Assembly: GCA_949825045.1 (NCBI GenBank) | Contig: OX463836.1 | Span: forward strand, 14,236,329-14,300,328 | Direction of reading: 5' to 3' | Source: Argyresthia goedartella | Taxonomy: Eukaryota > Arthropoda > Insecta > Lepidoptera > Argyresthiidae | Length of the DNA stretch: 64,000 nt | Notes under the pieces: generated by a model | Databases searched by the model: none | What the model saw: only the letters and a program-made list of their open reading frames with translations | Told to the model about the DNA's origin: nothing | Program-made: the position numbers and the translations under genes | Shown: piece after piece, positions 39,101-41,446 of the stretch | Layout: every line of letters starts with the position of its first letter | Position numbering within the stretch: position 1 is the first letter of the stretch

Positions 39101-40981
39101 TTACACTAGTGACGAAAAGGCTTCTATAGATAGTAAAAATGGGGTTTGACTGGTCACGACGAGTTGTAATCACGAGCGTGTGTATACATACCACGTGACA
39201 TTTTATTATCTGATCATTTTTTGTGGAATCATGGCACCCATCATTATGGACAACTTTTCCCACGAAATATCGTAGCAAATGAAAAAAAATATTTGTCTTT
39301 GTACATTGACGCGATCAGCTGATTACTATGGGGACCCAAAAAAAAATATGTTTCTAGGGGAAAGTTGTTCATATGGTCTAAAATATGGTCACTAATTAAA
39401 TGTCATTAGCTGATTAATTAGCTGACTGCTGATATAATCCGTTGCTGACCATATGACATATATAAATAAGTAATTTATCGTCCATTATACGGTGATGGAA
39501 AACATTGTTAAGGAATCCTTCAATATCCAAAGCTACGGTGATGGGATAGCCCCATGACACATGAAATAAATGTGGGGACAATTTGGCCTCTGCCACCCCG
39601 TATAGGAAATGGCGTGACGCTTTGTTGTGTCATATAGTATTGTATAGCCTGTATATAGTATTGTATAGCCTGTATATAGTATTGTATAGGCTGTATATAG
39701 TATTGTATAGCCTGTATATAGTATTGTATAGCCTGTATATATGTAGTATTATATAGGCTGTATATAGTATTGTATAGGCTGTATATAGTATTGTATAGGC
39801 TGTATATAGTATTGTATAGGCTGTATATAGTATTGTATAGCCTGTATATATGTAGTATTATATAGGCTGTATATAGTATTATATAGGCTGTATATAGTAT
39901 TATATAGGCTGTATATAGTATTGTATAGGCTGTATATAGTATTGTATAGGCTGTATATAGTATTGTATAGGCTGTATATAGTATTGTATAGGCTGTATAT
40001 AGTATTGTATAGCCTGTATTTAGTATTGTATAGCCTGTATATATGTAGTATTGTATAGGCTGTATATAGTATTGTATAGGCTGTATATAGTATTGTATAG
40101 GCTGTATATAGTATTGTATAGGCTGTATATAGTATTGTATAGGCTGTATATAGTATTGTATAGCCTGTATATATGTAGTATTATATAGGCTGTATATAGT
40201 ATTATATAGGCTGTATATAGTATTATATAGGCTGTATATAGTATTGTATAGGCTGTATATAGTATTGTATAGGCTGTATATAGTATTGTATAGGCTGTAT
40301 ATAGTATTGTATAGGCTGTATATAGTATTGTATAGCCTGTGTATAGTATTGTATAGGCTATATATAGTATTGTATAGGCTGCATATAGTATTGTATAGGC
40401 TGTATATAGTATTGTATAGCCTGTGTATAGTATTGTATAGGCTGTATATAGTATTGTATATGCTGTATATAGTATTGTATAGGCTGTGTATAGTATTGTA
40501 TAGGCTGTGTATAGTATTGTATAGGCTATATATAGTATTGTATAGCCTGTATATAGTATTGTATAGGCTGTATATAGTATTGTATAGGCTGTATATAGTA
40601 TTGTATAGGCTGTGTATAGTATTGTATAGGCTGTGTATAGTATTGTATAGGCTATATATAGTATTGTATAGCCTGTATATAGTATTGTATAGGCTGTATA
40701 TAGTATTGTATAGGCTGTATATAGTATTGTATAGGCTGTATATAGTATTGTAATGGGCTGTATATAGTATTGAATAGACTGTTTATTGTATTGTGCAGAC
40801 AGTATTTTTCGTCCTTTGTTACTTATTCCGTTAAATATTTTGTCGACAGAATACCCTACGGAACCTCTCAGCGTGCATGAAGTCAGTGTCTCGCCAGTGG
40901 TCGCGAGGCAGCAAGTTCACTCTGTTCCTAGATCTGCTGGCAGAGTACTGCGGTGATTTAAACTGCGGGATATCAGATTAG
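3093..40981 (+). CDS. CDAN1: Codanin-1 (CDAN1 / discs lost homologue), complete 16-exon gene
   Basis: Known role: codanin-1 is a cytosolic protein that binds ASF1 and holds it away from histone H3-H4 delivery, and forms a complex with CDIN1. Loss affects cell-cycle progression, and human mutations cause congenital dyserythropoietic anaemia type I. Seen here: exons 3093-3179, 3253-3341, 5630-7162, 9569-9728, 10303-10400, 13937-14055, 14433-14557, 20056-20148, 24385-24909, 25985-26158, 27504-27650, 32148-32223, 34355-34527, 35892-36048, 37842-38515 and 40850-40981. They sum to 4362 bases, in frame with no stop: 1453 residues plus TAG (human about 1227). All introns are GT-AG; phases are 0,2,2,0,2,1,0,0,0,0,0,1,0,1,0. 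Key blocks are the N-terminal helix (1-29), FPEIG (about 268), the ASF1-type RRIKPT (284-289), PWIVQYLSMLD (about 793-803), LGWLFDLPQFPQDLF (about 847) and CPRNIVLL (about 1357). The extra length is mostly low-complexity sequence in exons 3 and 15. Identity is from remembered family sequence, not alignment. Confidence 0.9.
3253..3341 (+). CDS. CDAN1: codanin-1 exon 2
   Basis: The acceptor is tatttgcag and the donor is AG|gtgaga. It codes DTPEYGALFCYSRTEF, then VAYFISFLRSQTD, corresponding to the conserved EFV.F...FLR segment after the N-terminal helix in vertebrate codanin-1. It enters in phase 0 and leaves in phase 2. Confidence 0.85.
3480..4920 (+). mobile_element. Gag-only non-LTR retroelement in intron 2
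   Basis: A compact unit consists of one long open frame (3602-4813), about 80 bases of 3' UTR, AATAAAG at about 4892, and a pure ATT trinucleotide tail to about 4918. No reverse transcriptase or endonuclease frame is present on either side, so the copy lacks ORF2. The 5' edge is a guess, set near a short repeat of CGTGTCAT at about 3485-3505. It lies in the same orientation as the host gene. It is either an internally deleted LINE or a non-autonomous gag-carrying family. Confidence 0.65.
3602..4813 (+). CDS. Retroelement ORF1 / gag-like protein, 403 aa, open
   Basis: The protein has four parts. Residues 1-110 form a conserved helical domain with PTYVARDLNKLPPVTFDHVD. Residues about 112-150 form a heptad-rich coiled coil. 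Residues about 160-300 are a basic, proline- and alanine-rich linker with an RRARRRRPRP cluster. Residues about 310-403 form a C-terminal domain ending in the DYWPEGIVYRRY block. That architecture (coiled coil, basic linker, C-terminal nucleic-acid-binding module) fits a LINE ORF1, and I recognise the N- and C-terminal blocks as recurring in arthropod repeat proteins. No CCHC zinc knuckle is visible. The frame is fully open and GC-rich, unlike the surrounding AT-rich intron, suggesting recent insertion. A host function is unlikely but not excluded. Confidence 0.7.
   Translation: MAVPAKRADTILVNELLAFVQQKLDVMDEVSLEQICSTSFKEVEIAAAKTVLQETAITTVRLVARRGAASGKKDLQDIFRVFKETEPDDVPTYVARDLNKLPPVTFDHVDATRLLKDIVRLQADVTDIRSKLETSEGICTELKRELLVLRQANTSLPTQRIADARDDNATVSKNAQQATDPVTRVAKPALTNTAPLRDVTKPCRPAPNAVSSGSSKSLEAQKETYAAVSRRARRRRPRPAPPAAEQQKLQAAPRAQPARPARGPPNATVDGEGFILVQTRKRRSRRSRNQRGTAPADECSLKAAAPTALIYLSRLDVNMTCQDIERHILERLKKNPPRSPKQATEVSTVQIDLLESDRPKDFLSFKLRVPADLKTMFLAKDYWPEGIVYRRYREARPKTKIPS
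5055..5260 (+). mobile_element. SINE-B copy
   Basis: A tRNA-like head contains the B-box-like GGTTCAATCTC after CCAAGCGAGAGGTC. The body ends with AGGGTATCCTAGTGTGGGGC and AGAAGCAATGTAT. The same body recurs at 24944-25200 (GGGTATCCCAGTGTGGGGC). It lies in intron 2. Edges are approximate. Confidence 0.7.
5630..7162 (+). CDS. CDAN1: codanin-1 exon 3 (large, ASF1-binding region)
   Basis: The acceptor is ctttttcag at 5621-5629 and the donor AG|gtgagc. It codes residues 59-570. The first ~360 residues are polar, Ser/Lys/Arg-rich and look disordered. Within them lies EMFPEIG (about 266) followed by RRRIKPT (283-289), equivalent in order to the FPPVG and RRINPT elements of vertebrate codanin-1. 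The latter is the B-domain-like motif reported to bind ASF1. The last ~150 residues are helical and end QRDMFYEILR, matching the start of the folded core. It enters and leaves in phase 2. Confidence 0.88.
7163..9568 (+). other. Intron 3 of codanin-1
   Basis: The intron is mostly AT-rich unique-looking sequence. From 7365 to 7600 there is a degenerate repeat of AGCGAGTGAACAA-type units (roughly 40 bp) ending in CTCACTCGCTAGGTAACTGCG. A related block recurs at 10095-10165 in intron 4, so this is a dispersed repeat. A SINE-A copy lies at 8602-8845. No gene is seen inside the intron. Confidence 0.6.
8602..8845 (+). mobile_element. SINE-A copy (tRNA-derived)
   Basis: The head reads GACCCGAATGGCGGAGTCGG and contains GGGTTCGAGTCCC, which fit pol III A and B boxes. 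The body ends TACCCAAGATACAGGGAATC, then GGGGCTAGATCAATGTGTG. Other copies are antisense at 17562-18810, 27218-27396 and 34100-34330. The acceptor-stem halves do not pair, so this is a SINE head and not a working tRNA gene. Confidence 0.85.
9569..9728 (+). CDS. CDAN1: codanin-1 exon 4
   Basis: The acceptor is gtcttttcag and the donor CAG|gtatgc. In phase it completes an Arg codon and then codes WYTETQHNGSSKSTF, then RSRVKALISLSVSPLNHAHL and ARLCTSHMLAECL. This agrees with the conserved codanin segment of a tryptophan, a basic helix and an N-H-x-H-x-A-R-L stretch. It is the only frame that links exon 3 (phase 2) to exon 5 (phase 0). Confidence 0.85.
9815..10078. mobile_element. MITE W copy A, with an extra inverted end
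   Basis: Terminal inverted repeats of the type TTGGTTGGTTAAATCAGACA and its complement bound a short interior containing GATTTAAATAAAGCATCGTC. A second, inverted copy of the same end lies immediately to the left (9815-9840), making a palindrome centred on TTGTTG near 9842. The element is shorter than copies B (16379-16934) and C (split by the LTR element). It lies in intron 4. Confidence 0.8.
10303..10400 (+). CDS. CDAN1: codanin-1 exon 5 (founder of the 87-bp array)
   Basis: The acceptor is tttgtctgcag and the donor AA|gtaagc. It codes ESKLSKLHRRL, then TGPATHESHRTPSFTAKESF and Y plus a split Lys, which joins EFIIFAENESF of exon 6 and matches the vertebrate FFRDFI-type junction. It is open only in phase 0, as exon 4 demands. 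Reading past the donor gives AAG TAA, an immediate stop. The 3' part of this exon with its donor is repeated 33 times downstream. Confidence 0.87.
10401..13270 (+). repeat. 87-bp tandem array made of exon 5 plus its 5' splice site (33 units)
   Basis: Each unit starts GTAAGCAAACTGCAG, continues with a copy of exon 5 from CGCCTGACC to TTCTACAA, and ends at the next GTAAGC. Donor-to-donor spacing is 87 bases; 33 units minus one base (a deletion near 11963) gives the observed 2870. Every unit lacks 2 bases present in exon 5 (GCTACCCACGAG became GCCACACGAG), so all descend from one frameshifted founder. Units differ mainly by CCGG/CCCG and AGCTTC/AGATTC. Open minus-strand frames here are by-products of an 87-base (29-codon) period. 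It lies wholly in intron 5. Confidence 0.95.
13271..13936 (+). other. Rest of intron 5
   Basis: This is AT-rich sequence from the last array donor (AA|gtaata) to the exon 6 acceptor. No gene or clear element is seen. The segment from 13600 to 13920 has a more balanced composition but no supported coding frame. Confidence 0.5.
13937..14055 (+). CDS. CDAN1: codanin-1 exon 6
   Basis: The acceptor is tgtgttgcag and the donor A|gtaagc. It codes EFIIFAENESFRAHLRDSLA, then TEICVLNAKPIGNSDD. It corresponds to the conserved codanin block F-I-x-A-x-x-S-F...L. It enters in phase 2 and leaves in phase 1. Confidence 0.88.
14368..14432 (+). repeat. Repeat-derived block at the exon 7 acceptor
   Basis: GGAACCCTTCGCGCG, then GACTCGCACTTGACCG, lie directly before the polypyrimidine tract of exon 7. 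Nearly the same order (GGAACCCTTCGTGCG, GACTCGTACTTGGACG) precedes exon 8 at 19987-20030. I recognise this motif as a common dispersed sequence in lepidopteran genomes. A related GGAACCCCTCGTGCACGGG lies just upstream at 14333. Confidence 0.6.
14433..14557 (+). CDS. CDAN1: codanin-1 exon 7
   Basis: The acceptor is ttttttaccacag and the donor AAG|gtatgt. It codes TTSADIAKDYLDLLKKLRLV, then SKFLGFLTAMPYIQLP. The L.L.SKFLGF..(M/L)PY block is highly characteristic of codanin-1. It enters in phase 1 and leaves in phase 0. Confidence 0.92.
14738..15533 (-). pseudogene. LINE C-terminus: RNase H plus zinc motif, antisense in intron 7
   Basis: Read on the minus strand, an open stretch codes an RNase H domain (AECMGIISAANAIA, ILSDSMAVLQAL, WIKGHSGSRGNDAADELAR, so the E and two D residues of the active site are present). 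The first catalytic Asp region (TDGS-type) is missing because the copy is truncated at about 15533, directly against repeat X copy 2. A C-terminal CRACLEAEETAAHVLMEC zinc motif (C-x2-C-x8-H-x4-C) follows, and the frame ends GWLE. This is typical of I-, LOA- or R1-type LINEs that carry RNase H. Confidence 0.85.
15534..15880. mobile_element. Repeat X copy 2
   Basis: The left module matches 2293-2641 (TATCTACACACGTATCATAA to CTTATGATATGTGTGTAGAT). Only the first arm of the tail hairpin follows (GGCTTTAAAACTCTCGAGTG), after which the sequence diverges. It lies in intron 7. Confidence 0.75.
15961..16042. repeat. Two adjacent perfect palindromes
   Basis: 15961-15979 (CAAAGCACATTTTAGCTAT) is exactly mirrored by 15981-15999 with a single-base centre. 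16007-16022 (ATAAAACTTAACAAAC) is mirrored by 16027-16042 with a 4-base loop. They are 7 bases apart and would form two hairpins side by side in DNA or in the intron 7 transcript. Confidence 0.9.
16379..16934. mobile_element. MITE W copy B (full length)
   Basis: Its ends are ATGTCG-TTGGTTGGTTAAATC and its inverted counterpart ...CCAACTAACTGCGACAT, about 556 bp in all. The interior includes CGTCGAAAACGTTTC near 16490 and a GGTGAAGAGTAAAGGGG segment also seen at 35345-35400 (inverted) and 49325. No coding frame is present, so it is a non-autonomous DNA transposon. It lies in intron 7. Confidence 0.85.
17562..18655. repeat. 61-bp tandem array derived from the SINE-A tail (about 18 units)
   Basis: The unit is TTTACACACATTGATCTAGC, then CCCAAACTAGAGTTCCC and TGTATCTTGGGTACTAGACA, then ACGA; the period read from line offsets is 61. 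Units look identical by eye. The unit is the reverse complement of the 3' end of SINE-A (compare 8780-8845). The array is continuous with an antisense SINE-A head at 18656-18810, so a SINE tail has expanded in place. It lies in intron 7. Confidence 0.93.
18656..18810 (-). mobile_element. SINE-A head belonging to the 61-bp array
   Basis: This is the antisense SINE-A body and tRNA-like head: CAAATATTTGCCCCCACCGG, GGCTTCGTAGGCAGGGTCAC and TGCCGACTCGGCCATTCGGG. A short deletion removes part of the B-box region compared with 34252-34327. Confidence 0.85.
18811..19984 (+). other. Distal intron 7, no gene seen
   Basis: The GC-rich 18811-19060 has short open frames on both strands but no family feature, and I do not call a gene. 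The remainder is AT-rich. No other repeat is recognised. Confidence 0.4.
19985..20055 (+). repeat. Repeat-derived block at the exon 8 acceptor
   Basis: GGAACCCTTCGTGCG, then GACTCGTACTTGGACG, are followed by the pyrimidine tract CTGTTTTCATTTTCAG. This is the counterpart of 14368-14432 in front of exon 7. The two introns thus end in the same sequence family. Confidence 0.6.
20056..20148 (+). CDS. CDAN1: codanin-1 exon 8
   Basis: The acceptor is tcattttcag and the donor TAT|gtgagt. It codes TGAVHSAVLKEQKLVVPKEK, then VLENELAMRNY; 31 codons, phase 0 at both ends. The sequence is less conserved than its neighbours. It is supported by both splice sites and by frame continuity to exon 9. Confidence 0.8.
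20174..23555 (+). repeat. 3.4-kb C-rich minisatellite, 8/9-bp period, in intron 8
   Basis: The array mixes CAGTACCCC, CAGCACCCC and CAGTACCG or CAGCACCG units, with frequent 8-base versions (CAGCACC). It begins about 25 bases after the exon 8 donor. Longer blocks of tens of units are themselves repeated (for example around 21100-21700 and 22700-23200), showing higher-order duplication. The minus strand shows GGGG runs spaced by about 5 bases throughout. Very long open frames on both strands are artefacts of the period. Confidence 0.95.
23556..23800 (+). other. Spacer between two arrays in intron 8
   Basis: This short unique-looking stretch contains no supported gene. Confidence 0.5.
23801..24318 (+). 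repeat. 50-bp tandem array with donor-like motif (about 10 units)
   Basis: The unit is GCGCGTTAGGTGAGCGGTTA, then AACTTCAAAACCGCGATGCC and TCGCACATAA. Units differ at one or two positions (AACCGCG/AATCGCG). Each contains TTAG|GTGAGC, a near-consensus 5' splice site. The array ends about 70 bases before exon 9. Confidence 0.93.
24385..24909 (+). CDS. CDAN1: codanin-1 exon 9 (core block)
   Basis: The acceptor is ccgtttccag and the donor CAG|gtatgt; 175 codons, phase 0 at both ends. It codes residues 769-943, including CITVPWIVQYLSMLDY and LGWLFDLPQFPQDLFYN. The VPW(L/I)V.(F/Y)LS and LGWLF..P..P.DLF patterns are the strongest matches to vertebrate codanin-1 in the window. A later segment, FEVCPFLRDINVLL, matches the C-P-(Y/F)-x-x-(E/D) helix, and SSFRHITPVS the K-I-T-P segment. 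Confidence 0.95.
24944..25200 (+). mobile_element. SINE-B copy just after the exon 9 donor
   Basis: The tRNA-like GGTTTCGAACCCC follows CCCAAGCGAGAGGTATC. The body has GGGTATCCCAGTGTGGGGC and AGAAGCAATGTAT, and the tail is CCCAGCAGTGGGATGATGTA followed by AATAATAAT. It lies 34 bases into intron 9. Confidence 0.8.
25201..25984 (+). other. Rest of intron 9
   Basis: It opens with a (TAT)n microsatellite at about 25196-25220, followed by AT-rich sequence. No gene is seen. Open frames crossing 25870-26200 reflect exon 10 and its surroundings. Confidence 0.5.
25985..26158 (+). CDS. CDAN1: codanin-1 exon 10
   Basis: The acceptor is caccgtcgcag and the donor ACG|gtaaca; 58 codons, phase 0. It codes ARLEEEFLKAQPSSTRRVLE, then LATERVTSWRVKCLAGAARD, corresponding to the codanin block beginning Q.....PS.RR.VEF.(A/S)ER. 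It is very GC-rich, unlike the flanking introns. Confidence 0.88.
26159..27217 (+). other. Intron 10, proximal and middle part
   Basis: This is AT-rich sequence with a deleted copy of repeat X at 26637-26805. No gene is seen. SINE-A follows at 27218-27396. Confidence 0.5.
26637..26805. mobile_element. Repeat X copy 3 (internally deleted)
   Basis: It starts ACACGTATAATAAACCCTCT and jumps, after TTATGACC, to the tail-hairpin end CCCACTCTCGAGTTTTAATG, then CCCTCCGTTATGTAGCAGTC. The middle is lost. Confidence 0.7.
27218..27396 (-). mobile_element. SINE-A relative, antisense
   Basis: Antisense features are GGGTACTAGACGACGAT, TTTCGCCCTTCATGGGATTC, GAACCCAGGACCGTCAGC and TTCGTAGGCAGGGTCACTAC. Diverged from the other SINE-A copies. 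It lies in intron 10. Confidence 0.75.
27504..27650 (+). CDS. CDAN1: codanin-1 exon 11 (founder of the 139-bp array)
   Basis: The acceptor is ttgaacttcccag and the donor AAG|gtaaca; 49 codons, phase 0 at both ends. It codes TNPTQVVRDIYTAQLDKLRS, then SALDTSRRLVAQRAGLALQA and LLAAGSNTK, an amphipathic helical stretch. Only this first copy is preceded by a plausible pyrimidine-rich acceptor and carries the extra 16 bases. Reading past its donor shifts frame by +1 per unit and soon meets TAG. Confidence 0.85.
27651..29723 (+). repeat. 139-bp tandem array made of exon 11 plus its 5' splice site (15 units)
   Basis: Each unit is GTAACAGA (first 8 intron bases) plus the last 131 bases of exon 11, from TAGTGCGAGAC to AACACGAAG. 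The founder plus 15 units gives 16 copies. Three units are 138 bp (ACAAGTGCGC for ACAAGCAGCGC) and one lacks 9 bases near 29280, which accounts exactly for the 2073-base span. Copies are otherwise almost identical. A CTACAACGC/CTACACCGC variant recurs at 28365 and 28920, showing block duplication of about 555 bases. It lies in intron 11. Confidence 0.96.
29724..30921 (+). other. Intron 11, middle part
   Basis: This is AT-rich sequence after the last array donor. No gene or recognised element is seen up to the mariner copy. Confidence 0.5.
30922..31927 (+). mobile_element. mariner-family transposon, deleted
   Basis: Imperfect inverted ends: left TAGGTCACACTAAAAGTTTC, right GAAACTTTTAGAGCGCCCTA, flanked by TA-rich sequence as expected for TA target sites. 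The length is 1006 bp against about 1.3 kb for intact mariners. It lies in intron 11. Confidence 0.88.
31051..31821 (+). pseudogene. mariner transposase remnant
   Basis: The frame is open but internally deleted; the likely start is the ATG at 31090 (MDLTREFFHSMIFYDF). An N-terminal helix-turn-helix region is followed by TIYGWFADFNRGRVSLSD and HDGRPSTAV. The first catalytic Asp is in GDETRIYCYDPKTKQQ. The linker between the DNA-binding and catalytic parts is shortened near residue 120-130 of the frame. The second catalytic region expected after the TGHVATVALENRRTVN block is missing. The protein cannot carry a full DD(34)D site, so the copy is inactive. Confidence 0.88.
32148..32223 (+). CDS. 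CDAN1: codanin-1 exon 12
   Basis: The acceptor is tttcaatttcag and the donor CG|gtaata. It codes ALEAVLVRSCLNRVHKWICD, then HWDST. This matches the short helical A..A(V/L)..(K/R)...WL region of vertebrate codanin-1. It enters in phase 0 and leaves in phase 1. Confidence 0.83.
32267..32632. mobile_element. Foldback MITE in intron 12
   Basis: A ~115-bp arm starting CCGTGTTACCTCAAAAAATA is mirrored by an arm ending TTTTTTGTGGTAACACGG. Inside the arms AAACAAGTGTTGAACGGTAG pairs with CTACTGTTCAACACTTGTTT. No coding frame is present. It begins 44 bases after the exon 12 donor. Confidence 0.88.
32655..32935 (+). mobile_element. SINE-C copy
   Basis: A tRNA-like head (GGCTTCGAATCCCGGT as B box) is followed by the body CCTTCATATCTCCATAGCAA, then CGGCGATGGGCTAGCCC. 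The 3' end is GCCTCTGCCAACCCGCATGG, then GGCAAGGCGTGCCGC, with an ACT trinucleotide tail. Its 3' half recurs at 37720-37860 and 39485-39625. Confidence 0.75.
32936..34085 (+). repeat. ~58-bp tandem array of the exon 13 acceptor plus exon start (19 units)
   Basis: Each unit is TTTAAACACTAGTTTATCTT, then TTCAG|ATGTCCTATGCAAA and GACATTGAGGGTG. This is the end of intron 12, its AG, and about 26 bases matching the true exon 13 start (ATGTCCTATGCAAAGATATA). Nineteen copies precede the real site. Variants (CAGGTGTCCTACAC, CAGATTCCTATGTA, missing CTT) recur in a fixed order about every four units, so blocks have been duplicated. Every unit keeps a YAG acceptor. Confidence 0.95.
34100..34330 (-). mobile_element. 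SINE-A copy between the acceptor array and exon 13
   Basis: Antisense body TTGATCTAGCCCCAAACCAG and head GCCCCCACCGGGAATCGAAC, then CCGGGACCCTTGGCTTCG. It has the most complete tRNA-like head in the window. It separates the last array unit from the true exon 13 acceptor, so it inserted after (or at the edge of) the array. Confidence 0.9.
34355..34527 (+). CDS. CDAN1: codanin-1 exon 13 (founder of the 58-bp array)
   Basis: The acceptor is ttatctttacag and the donor AAG|gttggt. It completes an Asp codon, then codes VLCKDIEGEVKNLLILGDSV, then LLEDTNTHTDNVLS and EFCRVNVSPSAVIIDLK. It enters in phase 1 and leaves in phase 0. It is less conserved than exon 9 and is supported by frame and splice sites. 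Confidence 0.83.
34845..35206 (-). mobile_element. LINE family 1, 5'-truncated 3' end, antisense
   Basis: Reverse complement of the segment about 955-1320: the (minus-strand) end reads TTGACTTTGCC next to the tail, with CTTTCTTCTCCCATAGTGGT and the AACATGTTAAAGCGA-type segment at the other side. It is non-coding here and lies in intron 13. Confidence 0.8.
35228..35495. mobile_element. Foldback MITE with interior like MITE W
   Basis: The left end ATATTTAATCGCACAGCAAA is mirrored by the right end, which holds GCTGTGCAAATCAG and GCACAT/CAGTTTAATATT. The interior has GTTCAACCTAATACGAAG and AAAGGGGCTTCGCTTCGCTC, shared (inverted) with MITE W copies B and C. It lies in intron 13. Confidence 0.65.
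35892..36048 (+). CDS. CDAN1: codanin-1 exon 14
   Basis: The acceptor is tttgttgacag and the donor TCG|gtcagt. It codes EQICLLLEDSTPSSLDACLA, then LSALVCVRENVFTRVPTQRT and LVQLTRDLLAVV. The Q..L...(T/S)..LA(S/V)L(L/V)V ending corresponds to the helix preceding the C-terminal domain in vertebrates. It enters in phase 0 and leaves in phase 1. It is GC-rich. Confidence 0.87.
36284..36914 (+). repeat. 18-bp tandem array in intron 14 (about 35 units)
   Basis: The unit is TTTTACTGTGAGCCATGG, with rare G/T changes (GTTGTACTG) and a block of GGGTTTACTG units at the right end. Because 18 is a multiple of 3 and the unit lacks stops, long repeat-coded frames occur on both strands; I do not consider them genes. 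Each unit contains CT|GTGAGC, a donor-like hexamer. Confidence 0.95.
36915..37719 (+). other. Intron 14, distal part
   Basis: This is AT-rich sequence with scattered CACTCACT and CATTCATTCA simple repeats around 37460-37570. No gene is seen. Confidence 0.5.
37720..37860 (+). mobile_element. SINE-C 3' fragment spanning the exon 15 acceptor
   Basis: TGATGGAAAACATCGTGAGG, CCTTCATATCTCCATATCTG, CGGCGATGGGTCAGCCCCC, then CCTTTGCAACATGGTGTAGG and AAAAGCTGTGACGC. The same order occurs at 39485-39625 (CCTCTGCCACCCCGTATAGG, then AAATGGCGTGACGC) and at 32780-32920. The exon 15 AG at 37840-37841 lies inside this homology. Confidence 0.75.
37842..38515 (+). CDS. CDAN1: codanin-1 exon 15 (C-terminal domain with long insert)
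   Basis: The acceptor is catggtgtag and the donor CAG|gtatat. It codes residues 1186-1410. It opens with GKAVTQLNYTHRFTASKKPD and LITEEFLNQIHKIWNQCC, the helical segment before the C-terminal block. About 115 polar residues rich in S, E, N, Q and T follow, probably disordered and not seen in vertebrates. Then comes SFLECFERMLCPRNIVLLSN and a helical block ending QEWPQ, equivalent to the vertebrate L.SPRN..LL to QWP region. The first codons lie in SINE-like sequence. Confidence 0.9.
38629..39090. mobile_element. Repeat X copy 4 (both modules)
   Basis: The core 38629-38953 has inverted ends TATCTACACACGTATCATAA / TTATGATATGTGTGTAGATA. The tail hairpin 38980-39062 has GGCATTAAAACTCTCGAGTG, then the TATGAAACCCGCCTTCGGCT stem. 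It lies in intron 15. Confidence 0.8.
39091..39484 (+). other. Intron 15, middle part
   Basis: This is AT-rich sequence. No gene or recognised element is seen. Confidence 0.5.
39485..39625 (+). mobile_element. SINE-C 3' fragment
   Basis: GGTGATGGAAAACATTGTTA, CGGTGATGGGATAGCCCCAT and the 3' end GCCTCTGCCACCCCGTATAG match the SINE-C body. It abuts the 21-bp array. Confidence 0.7.
39632..40800 (+). repeat. 21-bp tandem array in intron 15 (about 55 units)
   Basis: The unit is TATAGTATTGTATAGGCTGTA, with CC/GG exchange (TATAGCCTG/TATAGGCTG), some GTGTA/GTATA changes and insertions of ATGTA. The array ends about 50 bases before the last exon. Open repeat-coded frames (seven-residue period) are artefacts. 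Confidence 0.95.
40850..40981 (+). CDS. CDAN1: codanin-1 exon 16 and stop
   Basis: The acceptor is ttgtcgacag. It codes NTLRNLSACMKSVSRQWSRG, then SKFTLFLDLLAEYCGD, ending with TAG at 40979-40981. It corresponds to the short C-terminal helix after the QWP motif. It enters in phase 0. Confidence 0.87.
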   Translation, partial: NTLRNLSACMKSVSRQWSRGSKFTLFLDLLAEYCGDLNCGISD

Positions 40982-41113
40982 ACGTGAAAATCTCCATCTG
41001 CCATACCGTCTGGGAAATGGCCAGACAGACTATATGCATAAGTGTAATGAAAAAGCAAGATATAATGATAGAAAGAAAGAAAAGCTATTTATCCGCCACA
41101 TAGAATGAACCTG

Positions 41114-41182
41114 AATAAAAACCTTAAATTCAGAAACAAAGTGAAAATATCCTTGTGTGTAATTTGCTTTTATAGAAATAAA
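41114..41182 (+). terminator. Candidate polyadenylation signals of codanin-1
   Basis: AATAAA occurs at 41114-41119 and again at 41177-41182, about 135 and 195 bases after the stop codon. Either could end the transcript. The 3' UTR would then be short and lie before MITE W copy C. Confidence 0.55.
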
Positions 41183-41396
41183 GTGTAGGTGCAAGCATGA
41201 CAAATAACTTGAAATCTGTAAACACCAAAGTATGTGTCTCTTCTAAACGTAAAATTGTAGTAGAACGTTATGTATAATGTTTCAAAAATATATGTGATTT
41301 AGAGGCTGCAATTTAATTGTGTGCAAAAGACAACTAAGGTCTGTGTTTTCATACTTGGGCTAACGACATTCCGTAGATTACCGCAATATGTTATAG

Positions 41397-41446
41397 ATGT
41401 CGCAGTTGGTTGGTTAAATCAGACACTTAACTAACTTTCTAGACCG
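41397..41446. mobile_element. MITE W copy C, left part (split by the LTR element)
   Basis: The left end ATGTCGCAGTTGGTTGGTTA continues to TTTCTAGACCG. The same element resumes at 49165 after the retrotransposon. Confidence 0.9.

Noticed and set aside
40244..40753. 169-codon LYIVLYR repeat frame resembling a membrane protein.
   Set aside because: By-product of the 21-bp array in intron 15.
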